From Phoebastria nigripes (taxonomy: Eukaryota; Chordata; Aves; Procellariiformes; Diomedeidae): 64,000 bases of DNA. Location of the stretch: positions 935,824 through 999,823 of the forward strand of contig JAYKAV010002519.1 in NCBI GenBank assembly GCA_035582835.1, in the 5' to 3' direction. Numbering within the stretch: the stretch's first letter is position 1; each line of letters starts with the position of its first letter. Positions 41,301 to 53,300 of this stretch are shown piece after piece. Below the pieces are notes generated by a model that searched no databases, was not told the origin of the DNA, and saw only the letters and a program-made list of their open reading frames with translations. The translations under genes and the position numbers were made by a program.

Positions 41301-44300
41301 AGAAATAATACAGGGAAAACAAGTATTATAAAGAAAAATACTATGGGAGAATCAGAGAAAAAAAGATTACTTAAGAATCACTGTCCTTTCTCCCCCCCCC
41401 NCTTTTTTTTTTTTTTACAACATATCTGCTGAGACAATGGAACAAAAATGATGTAGCTATAAAATTATTTTGCCGAAGTAAAAAAGACCATATAAAAAAG
41501 ACCCATGTACCACACAACTGTACATTCCATCTCCCCCTGCTGTTGCAGTATGGAAAGGCATTTAAGTAGCAAACCACTTATTTTTTCATTTTCCTTTCTA
41601 ACATGACATCTAGTTCAAATTCCACTTTTTTGAAAGAATGCAAGAGCCCAATGCAGACAAAACTGCTACATCATCTAATGATCCTCACAGCAAGAAGTTA
41701 GATTTAACATTTATTTTCAATACAATTCTCTAGCAATTTAAAGAAAAAATTAGATTGGAGGCAGACGGCAGCTATTCCACTGTGAATTTTTTTCCACACC
41801 CAGAGATTCACCTCTTACCACAAATGACTCCCAGCTTTTCAATTCCTAATAAAATCCATTTTACTGTATGTAAAAGGCAATTCTTCAGTTACAAGTTACC
41901 ATAAAGAAAAAACAAAACAAAACAAACCCACACTTATTTTTTAAGTACCTCCATTTGAATGAGGTTTCTTTTTAAAAGAGACTGTGGTGACCATGTCCCA
42001 TTCTGCTTCATAACTACTTGGACGGTCTGCTCCTCGGGAACATTTTTCTTTAGGAGTTTGAGTCCACTCCACAACAGAACTGGAATCCTGAGCAAAAAAA
42101 AAAGCGACTATCAAAGAAAACAAGGCATGAAAATTGAGCTAGTTTCTCAGATTCAACAAGAAGAATAAGCAACTTCATTTTCACAGATTAAAAGAATCCG
42201 TAGTATTAAAATCCTAAGAAACATGATACAGTTCAACACAGGAAATTTGGACTTAAACTAAGACTAAGAAAAGAGGTTTTACTTAATAAATTCAACATGG
42301 TACTAAAATATCCTAGCCTCTCTTGCAGGCTCTACCAACATAACAAACTTTTTAGTTAAATGTAAAACTTAAAATCTTTCTTCTTTAGTCACATCCTCTC
42401 AATACTGCTGTCCTGGTTTCAGCTGGGATAGAGTTAATTTTCTTCCTAGTAGTTGGTATAGTGCTATGTTTTGGATTTAGTATGAGAAGAATGTTGATAA
42501 CACACTGATGTTGCTAAGCAGTGTTTACACTGGTCAGGGACTTTTCAGCTTCCCATGCTCTGCCAGGTGCACAAGAAGCTGGGAGGGAGCATAGCCAGGA
42601 CACCCGACCCAACTGGCCAACAGGGTATTCCATACCATATGACATCATGCTCAGCATATAAAGCTGGGGGAAGAAGGAGGAAGGGGGGGACGTTCGGAGT
42701 GATGGCGTTTGTCTTCCCAAGTAACCCTTACGCCTGATGGAGCCCTGCTTTCCTGGAGATGGCTGAACACCTGCCTGCCGGTGGGAAGTGGTAAATGAAT
42801 TCCTTGTTTTGCTTTGCTTGCGTGCACGGCTTTTGCTTTACCTATTAAACTGTCTTTATCTCAGCCCATGAGTTTTCTCACTTTTACCCTTGCAATTCTC
42901 TCCCCCACCCCACCGGGGGGGGGGGAGGAGTGAGCGAGCGGCTGTGTGGTGCTTAGTTGCTGGCTGGTGTTAAACCACGACAACTGCTTAAATACCACAT
43001 ATCACTGGATCTTGGAACCTCCATAGACTTCTATTTTTATTTTGCATTAGAACAGTACCTCCCTGTTTTGAGTCTAATTATGAAGAGTGAATCACCAGAC
43101 TACAACATAGTAGATGCAGAGGGACCAGTGACCGTGATACACTCATTTGGTCTTTACTACTCGTACAGAGACTCCCCTTCTATTTTACATACGAACCAAG
43201 TAAAAACTAAATAGTCACCTACACATGTATCCCAATAACCTGAACTGGGCTGCAGTCCACAAATATGATTCCTACATGTAGTTATTAATACCAATGATAA
43301 TCACAGAAATAGATTTTGCTTCCAGTTATGAGATCATCTACGCGCAAGTTAACACAAAACAAAATCTCTGGAGAAAGAGAATGAAGATGACTGATAACTA
43401 ACAACCATACCTTTCCAGCACAGAGGATATTAGAAGTATCCAAAGTATCATCCAGTGGTCTCCAGTCTACTATTACTTCATTTTCCTACAATACAAACAA
43501 TCATAAAAAAATTCAATACTGCACAACNAAGTACATATCCCTATTTACTCATGGTATGATTATGGTACAACTTACACATATATATAAATGACGCAGATGA
43601 TGTCAAACATTATGTGATATTTGTTCATTTACGAAATCCTATACTTAAAAAGACATTTAAGATTTGCCAAACATGTTACGTGCTTCACCAACAAATATAC
43701 AAAGTTTCCATAACTGTATTATGCAAATACCTTTTCTATGACACGTAGTACTCCTGATATTAAGCTGTCCTGGTCATCATTTTTTCCACAGGATGAATGA
43801 ATGAAAACTCCTTCTTGCTCATATACAACCTATAACAAAGCGGGTAATGAAATAAAAAACAAGACTTTAAAACTGTTTCTCTCGCCTGCGGTACTCATTA
43901 TCGTTTTGACTCACCTACATAACTTGAAGTGAACACCTCTACCTTGTTAGGTGTTTTGTTACTTTTCCTTCCTCCCCACCCCCAAGATCTGAGTCTTTCA
44001 CTTACTTAAATCAAGAAACAATGGAAAATGGAACTTGTTAAATTTACTCTCAGCAATATACCAACTACTATTACTTCACCAGTAAATCACAAAAAATGCA
44101 TTCAATACCTAGTATTTTTTAAATCAGCAGGCAGAGGTTCATATGGAAATACTACACAGCTTTTAAAACATTAAAAGGCTTGCTTACATAGTCTGCCTTT
44201 CCCCCACTTGCCATTTAAGCATGTTGAAATTATAACCTTAATTTAAATTAAAAATGGACAGTCTAGTGTACAAAAGATGAAGTCCACAGAAATAAAAAAT

Positions 44301-47300
44301 TGCAGCCTTAGATTAAATAATGGCCCAATTCTACATTCAGGGTGAATGGCAAAGGTTCCATTTCAAAGGTAGAATATGAGACAGTTAGATAAGAGAGGCT
44401 TGTAGGAGTACACACTGCCCACGTAACTTTTGCATTTAAGGATTTACAAAACTCTCCACAGTATTCTGATCATGCTCTTAAAAGAAAGAAAATCAGAGAA
44501 TTCTTGTCTGTCAAAATTCAGCAGGCTCTTCAAAACTACATGCTATACATACTCTTAAAAGCTCTATAAACAATGTAAATGGGTTCTGTTTTAAACAACT
44601 CTCTAAAAGAAGAGTGGAAAGTCCGTAGTATACCAAACTTCAATTTTGTGGAAGTGAAATACATCAAACAGTAACAGTAATTTTTTTATAACCGTGTTAA
44701 TTTTCAAATCAAGCTGTGAACACTGCCTTAAGAAATATGTATTTTTAAAGGCAAAACCTAATAATTCTTAACTAACCAGAGATGGATATTATATTTCTTT
44801 GGTACTAAAATATCAGTACCTCTTTTTCTCAACTTACTCGTTTATCAGATTTTTAAAATCATCACATTTGCAGTCAGGCCAGTAAACTGAAAGTTTAGGT
44901 GTGTAAGCTTAACTAGCCAGACAAGAATACAGAGCTTAAAAATAGCAATAAAATTCAGTTAACTCATCCCTTCTGTTGTAGATTTACTTCTTAAATTTCT
45001 CTTCACTTTACACAAGCAAGAAATTTCTAAAGTGTCCTGTTTAATTACAGAAATATCACTTGGAAGAGAGCTCTAGAGGTCACTTAGTATAATCTCCGTC
45101 TTGAAGGATTATTAACATCAAGTTGCCTTTCAAATATTGGAAGCCTTCTTCCCTCTTCTCTAGTACAGCTTTTACTCTTTTCTATCAAAAAAGATCCTCT
45201 CTCTATTTCTCCCAAATACCTGTTTTTAAATTAAGCCCCTGTTTAAACAAGGCAACTTTGGAATTTATTTAGATTTTACCTTCTAGCTATTCGGACCTGA
45301 TCTATCACAACTTGTCAGAAGTATGAACCAAAGTGATCAATCACTGGGACAGCTGTTCCAGAAGAAAAACCTAATTGTATCAGAGTTACACTGGCAGAAC
45401 GGCATTTCTGCCAATAATGTTAGTAAGTATCACAAAGTATACCTTCTCAGTCTAGAAGGTATGCAATCTAGTAATTGTTTTTATTATTTTCCATCCATTA
45501 ATCTCTCAGAAAGACAAATGTTTCCCTTCACAGGAAAAGAAAACGTGTTCCCAATGCCACAGTTATCATGCAACCGAAAAATTCTACACTGCTCTGCATA
45601 ACAGAACCAGCTCCCTGCCCCATGCTCCACCAAAACAAGCGATAAAACCGAAGAAGCGAGAACATGCTCAGAAGTTTGGAGGGTATCTGTAAAACAAAGG
45701 ACTTCTCACAGTGCAGCTTATTTCCCTCCTGCTGTTACTCAAGAGAAAAACTTCTCCAAGTTTGAAAAGCCAGAAGGCCAAGCTATTGCATTTATTCTTA
45801 TCCAATAACAGGTACAATTCTGTATTTATTTTTTCCAACTGTTATCAAGTATTCAATATAAAAAAATTGCACTTTTTAAGCGCAGTTACATCACTGAAGA
45901 AAAAAGTTGAGTCACAGACAGATGTGCATCTAGAAGATGCAATAGTGTAACTAATTTGAAGAAAGGTATGGCATTCATCGTACAAAAGATTATCTAATCC
46001 CACTGCAAAACATTTTGGAAGTTACCATCTTTGAATTATCTGAAATATTGAGCTGCTTTGTTTAGCGGTACTTTGTAAGATAACTACATAACTGAATTTG
46101 AATAAGCTGATTTTGAGAACATGATTTTACAGTGGTAGCTCCTGAAGCTACAGTGGGCAGCTGTATTTCACACAATGTTCTTAGCATTTTTGAATTTTCA
46201 GCATGCTACTAAGTATTCTTATAGCACCTTACACTAAAATGTAGTTTGTGATAGATTTTTGTTTTCTGGTATTACAGCATTGGCAAGCTATTAGTCAATT
46301 CGAAGAGGGAAAGCAACATTAAATTACACATACAAGTAATAAGTACTAAGGAAAGTATCAAGTTAAAAGATAGTATACCAATAGTTAGATTTGAATGAAA
46401 AACCATCCATCGGTAGACAACTGCTACAACACTGTGTAGCTCAACCCCACACACCACGTGGCCCACAAAGGTATTTGCTCAGTGCCTCCGCAGCCCAACA
46501 ATCAGGCAAATGTCTGGTCCGTCGGCACACATGGACTTCTTAAGCAGCCAGGAAAATAGACATTTCAAAACCAGGCAATAGCAGCATACGCTGCCGCTTG
46601 CCTAAACAGCAGGTTACAGCAGAACATGTAAGATGAGTATCTCAAAAGAAGATGTGGGAGAACAGACAGCAAATGTTGGAGGACGATCAGAAGCATCATT
46701 AAAATACTAAGGACTTGTGTAAGGTGTGCATGCAAAATCTATGCAGTGAGATCCTGGTACGTATGGAGACAGTAGAAGGAACTAGATATGAGCAGGGCAG
46801 GATAATGAGCCCATTGCCCCTTATTAGCAGTTAAAGTAACTATAACCCCCCCAAACCCGACCAAAACCTGCATCAGTATTACCTGTCAACACACCCTGCA
46901 TAGGAAAGCAACCCAATCTCCTTTAAATCTTGATAACTTTTTCACTTCAGTGACAGAGGTGTGTGATCTAGAAAGGCCTCATTATCCACTGTGTAAAAGA
47001 ATTCAAGAGTTTTAAGAACGTCATCCGTTCAGTTAGTTGATTATGCTTCTTGTATTATGAGACAGAAAAACAAGCTACTGGCTTAACCTTGTTTTTGTAC
47101 TATTCATTATTTTATATATTTCATCATGGTCTCTTTTTCAAAGGTTAGAAGTGGGTGGAGTCAAGCTCAATCTTTCATTTTCTTTTCATCTGATCAGAGT
47201 CATCACTCTTCCTCTAAGTCTACACAATATTAATAAGCCCATCATGAAAAAAGACAAGTTCATGTTAATAAGTGCACACCACAGGTGACTAGCTAAGTCA

Positions 47301-50300
47301 ACACGTCCCTAGGATCTTAATCAAAACTCAAAGGTATTCCTCACCCCAATATTTCAGCCCTTCCACCCAGTAAGAAACCTGTGCTCTGCACAGTCAACCG
47401 ACTGGTTATGGAAACTGAACCCCAGGGAAGAAAAGCAGCATATGTTGCTTAGATGCTTGAGGCCAAAAAAGTTGTCCAGCCATGAAAGGCCTAACTACAG
47501 ATTTAAACAACGGTAGTTTTGTTTTCTTCTATACCTATTTGCAAACATCTGTTGAACTGTCCACAGAGATGCATGTTCCTCAGGTTTAGGTGTTACTACA
47601 TACATGAAAGCCAGACCCTGCTGGTCCCACAACAAAAACACAAATGAAAAAAGAACAGAAGAGTGTTTGTCAAAAGCACACATCAACACAACCAAAGTAA
47701 ATGAAGATGTAATGTGACAGGAGCTAAACAACTTTGAAAATTACTTGATTTCAAACAAATTTTCATTGTCTTGTAGCTGTACATATATCAGAATTACTCA
47801 AAGCTTTTCAGACATCTTACTAGCTTAAAGCTAGTTCTATGCAAAACAGTTTCCAGATTTATCCATCTATGGTATCCTTAAGTTTCTCAAATGCTTCAAA
47901 TCATAAGCATGACTACCTAAGGAAACTTATCACTGTAAAAGCTCTCAGTTGGCAACTTTTTTCTATAAAGAAATAATGGAGAAAGTACAAAAAAAAAAAA
48001 AAAAAAGATGTTTGTATGATTTAACTTATTAATAATCTCAAAATTTCAAGTTTGAAATAGTATGCACCTGAGAAGCTTATGTTCATAGGTCTTTCCTGCT
48101 TGTCAAGCAAGTCCACGCTTGCAGTCTGCAAGCATGACTTACACCACATTTATTTTTCCAGTTCTATAGAATGAAAACTGTAGACCCATTGCCTATTTAA
48201 TTCAGAATCCTACCAAAAGCTAAAGATTGATGCAAGAGTTTCCAAACGCTGCTAAGCCACCTTGACCTGGTTTTTTTTTTTTTCCATAGGTGCCTCGGAA
48301 GTCAAAGGCAAATTCACAATTCATTCTAATCAGTCATTAAAAGCACTGTGCCGCACAGAAGCCGCAGCTATTCCATCTCATATACTGACAGAGGGTCTGT
48401 AAAAACAGGGAACCACAGCACAAAATTCCGGGAAGCTACACGAAGGAATAGTTGTCTACCCACCTACTATAAAAAAAGGAGGGAAGCAGCAGGATGTAGG
48501 CTCAGTTTACATGTCGTGGCATATGCTAGTTAAGGTTCTGGAAAACTATTCAAGTATTTCTATTTCACATCCAGCAGAAAATAACTTTCTGAAGTCCCAC
48601 TGTTGTCCCAGTAACATTTTCTGATAAATAAATGGTATCATTCTTAATACTGTAAGGACACAGCATGGACAATTCATATCTCCAGCTTATTATGCTGCTT
48701 ACAATGAGCAGTCAACAGGCATTGTTTGTAACTTTTTATTGCCTGGGACATACATGAGCAGGCGGCCTTCAGCATACCACATCAACAATTACAATATATG
48801 CCAGAACACAACATTTTGGGATTAAAAGCTTGCCATTTGATGGCAATTTGTGTTCCTGTGCTACCAGCTAGTGAAAGACGACAACACTGCACCCAAAGAC
48901 AATGAGATGTAAGCAAGAAAAAAGGAGAGCCAGGATCCGGGGCTACCGTGGAACAGGGCGGTCCTGCCCTCCTCACCCATGTATTTCCCACCCGGCCTGT
49001 GCTGGGTACCTAAGTACTAGTTGATGTCATGTGCACTGATCATTCATACCTTATACTCTTGCTCTTACTTCTGTCACACACCGACAACCTGCCAAACGTA
49101 GGACATTTGAGAGAATGGAGAAGCACGGCAACTCTCCCAGCTAGTTAGCTAGTTCCATCTTTCAGACGCTTCATACTCTCTCCCCGTGTTCTTACCCCAT
49201 TCACTCTCCTTTTCTGCCAGAGTACAGCTCAGGGCCAGCATCGCTCTGCCAAAATGCCATCCAGCTTCTCATGACAGATGCGGCTTGCAGCACTTACACA
49301 GTGAATCAGCCACTGCTCAGCGGTCATTAAGTAAAAACGGCACTGTGCAAATCCTGATTCTAACAACTTTTCAATAGCAGTTACTTCATTTTTGCCTCAC
49401 ATTAGAAAATCAGGTGAAGGACCTCACTGTGGATTCAACAGTTGAAGCAGCAAGCAGGCATGCTCATAAGAAAGTGACTGAATAAGAAAGTCTGAATGCT
49501 CCACAGACTACAAATTAAGGAAAAATGGGTCTATCTGCAAACATTAACAACAGATATAGCAGCTGCACAGCATCTTATTTTCAGATTCTGACAGAAGGTA
49601 AACAGAACAAAAGATGCAACACAGTAAGGAAACAACTACAGGCCAATAAAATAAATTCAATTTAAGCAATGGTTGTCCTGAGAGACCTTACATCCACAAA
49701 AGAAAGTATCTTAGTTTAGAGCTGTGCTTTAAGTTAGAAGAAATATAACTCAATTTAAAAATCTGCATTATGCTGCTTTAACTTCCATCTCCCTTTGGAA
49801 TAGCTGAGGTTTCCCCAGAGCTTATTCACACATCCACTGCTAAACTGTCACTGGGCACATCAAAGTACCTACTACATAAATAGTCTGCTTTCAATGACCG
49901 GATACCGGCACATTTGAGTGCTCTGCAAAGCATCAAGCTAACATTACTTGACCAACATGATCTTCTGCTCCACAAAAGATATCCTACAACTTCTGGCATT
50001 TGAATTTTAATAAAAATATAAAGCCATACCCTTATATGGCTTTTGTTTGCTGAGCCTATGGCTCAACCTTTTTCTTAAGACAGTAAAATTCCATGCCCTG
50101 CTAATCTTAAAAGAGTAAAAGTCTTACAAGCACCAAGTTTCTAAGTGGGGGAAAAAAAATCCCACAAATGTTGTTCATGTTGTGACAAATATGAGAAAGC
50201 TCACAATACCAGGAACCACATATCATAAGAAAGGTTTCCTGCTTGACAACAGTAAGTTTTTCAATTTCTGCCTTAGGTGCACTGAAGATTTCTTGAACCA

Positions 50301-53300
50301 CGAAGTATTTCTGCTGCTTATGCAACAGTAGTGGGATATCAGTGAAAATACAAGTCTATTCAGGGTACCGAGAATAAGAGCTTGAGGTGGTAACACACTA
50401 TTTCTACTGTGAACACTTCTGCAAGAGAAATCCTTAATGAANAGAAAACAAAGAATATACAGAAATTTCAGAATTATCAGTGAACTGCTTTACATTCAAG
50501 CATAATGAAACCTTAACTAAATTCAAAAGAGGCAAAGGCAGGTAAAGGCTTCTGTTCACAAAGAAAACCTATGAAGTACAATATACTCAGAAAAGATTAT
50601 GATTTTGTACATAGTAAATGATAAAGGCTGAAAAAGTTATAATGAAGATTAAATCAAATGCTTAATAAAATGGCACAACAATGTATAGTATAGGAGTCCC
50701 TGTGCCCCCAAATTTAACTAGTAGAAGATGCAGCAAGACACTGTGTACACCACACAATATATATATCTAAAATAATCCGCTATATTTGTGCCAACAAACT
50801 ACCTGAAGGATGCAAAGCTAATTTTAACAGACCGTATTTTAAAACTCTTCGCTGGTCCTGGCTATAAAAAAAAAAAAAAACCAACCTCAAACACCCACGC
50901 CACCCCCCAACACTACAGCATTTACAAAATTGTTTAGTAGTAGCTACAGTACTACTCAAACACTTCTAGTTGCTGAACTGGCCAAACATCTGAGCTTAGG
51001 CCTGAAGCTCAGATGCTTAGCCAGTTAAAGCTCTGAAGCTTTAACTTCAAGAGCAAGGGCACAGGCAAGTGAAAAATAACTTCTCTGACAGCCCATGTAT
51101 CAATTGGTAATTTGAGAAAGATCTAACAGCCCATGTGCTGAAGATACTCTGAAATCCAAGAGCATAAAACAAAAATCGTTACTGTCTTTAGACCAGCTGT
51201 AATAATAGCCTACACACTGACAGACTAAAATTGAAGTTTGTACTTCTCCCCATACACAACTTTTTACCTCATTTTCTAACATGGTTTTCTGTTATAAGGG
51301 TGAGTCCAGAGTCGGTTCTCTGAAATAAGGAAAACAAACTGCCATTTGCTAAACAACAAAAAGAGAGAAAATATACCTGCTTTCATGCATAAAGTCAAAA
51401 GCACTGAAAACGAAAGACCTTACTGCCAAGTTACTTGGAGAAAAAAATGGCAACTCTAAGAAAGGGCAAAAAACTGAAGCTCACACTGTTCTAGTGCAGA
51501 TGCTCATTAATAAAGAATGAGTCACGACTACAGAACTCAACAGCATTAACTTAAGTTTTCCAGAACCGTGTTAACTGTATAGAGAAAAACACTGAAAAGA
51601 ACCTTCTGAGATATTAAAGTAAGAAAAAACAAATAGGACAAAAATCCAGTTAAAGTAGTACATACAGTTACATGAGGTAACCAGATTTATAATTCATATC
51701 CCACTAATGTATGGAGCAGAAACCAGAGACAATACAAAACAGCCAAGTTGTGAATCCACTGATATTAATGATGTCTGGGAAATAAAAAAAGAAATGTGAT
51801 AGAGAAGGGGAAGGCAAACAGAGCAAAAATATAATAGAAACCACAACCTTATATGGTTTGCTGAAACAAGATTTCATGAAAGCTGAGACAATGCAGGCTA
51901 TCCCAGCTGCTTAATATATTGCCATGTGCATTCCATGGGAATTACTTTGTGTAATATTTTGCAGAAAGGAACATACACATTAAAATACATTACTTTCATG
52001 TGATAAGATCTGCCAAATGAGACTAAAGCACCCCACAAACTAATGCCTATTACTCTCTGAGAAATCTACCACCTGAAACTCCTCATTACAACACTGCACA
52101 GCCAGAAGGAAAAGTGTAATTAATTTAGGACACCCATAGCTTGGAAACACACCAAAGTGCAAAATGCCTTAAGTGAGAATGTTGGGTCTGTACCAACTTA
52201 CACTGTGTTTATTCCACCTGGAGCAAAATTTCACTAGTTTGTGAGCCCTTCTAAAATCCTGCTGCCATCCAAAGGAACAATTTGCGATCTAATGTGCTCC
52301 CTAGACCAATAGAAAGCTAACCCAGCCAAAAATAAGCACACACAGTTTTTTGTATTACTTCAGCTTGCTAAATCAAATCACTGAGAGATCAAATGAGTAC
52401 AGTATCCAAGCAAGCAGAAGTGCAACACACAGGTGGGGAGATCTAGAGAAGGATGGAACTGCTCCTACTGAGAGCAGTGAAACTTCAAACCAGCCCAGCC
52501 ACTTCATGAAGTTTGAGAAAACACAACTGTCATTTTTTTCTCTGTATCAAGAGAGAAGTGGCAAAGAACGTGACTGAATTAGAAGTTGCGTTAACAAGTT
52601 GCATTAGTATTGTGGACATGGAATAACTGAAACAGAGTTTTGCAACGTCTTGGAGATTTAGTCTCAAGCAAACAGACTTTTTTCTTTAAAGGACCAACAA
52701 ACACAGAGCAAATTTACAAACAACTAATCCACAATAGTTTTAGTCTCTCATATAAACTATGATAATATAGCTGCTTTCAGAAAAAACTTCCTGAAAAAGA
52801 TCCTGACAAAAACCTACGTGAGGAAAAAAAAAAGCTGCAAAATGAAAATATTTACCATCATCCGATAAACTGCTGGACTGAGCTTAAAATGGACAAAACC
52901 AGAAAAAGTAACTTTTCTCTGTATATATGAAAACTGGATGTGCATAGCTAGAAACGGTTGGGAGGACAGTATGTCTATCTTTACATTTACAGCACCTGAC
53001 AGCAGTAAAGAACTTTATTTTTAAGTTGTGGCAACTCCAGCTGAACAAATTGCCTGCTCCACCAGTTCTGGTTCAAACAGATACGGTAAACTGGCACAAG
53101 CAAGATCTCTACTGAATTTCCTGCTAGCTAAATGCACTCCTCAGCACCCTCTGAGAAGCACAGACATGGCTAATTACATATGTTCTCTTATGCCGAGATC
53201 AGCGTGAGCTGAAATAGTCATTTGCTGCCATATGCTGGAAAAGTGAAACTGAAGACTCTCACACTCTAACCCCGGCTACATACAGTCAAGACACTACACT

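Larger units (their letters stand above)
42088..43410 (-). other. TBC1D15: TBC1D15 intron 3
   Basis: A 1.3-kb intron, nearly half of which is the solo LTR at 42409-42982. Without the LTR it would be about 740 bases. Confidence 0.9.

Noticed and set aside
11561..42982. A complete provirus bounded by the two LTRs
   Set aside because: The LTRs are too different, and the 30 kb between them is TBC1D15 plus flank. The second LTR has its own 5-bp duplications.
48348..48533. Basic 61-codon frame (Arg/Ser-rich) in TBC1D15 intron 1
   Set aside because: Short, no splice support or motif; expected by chance.
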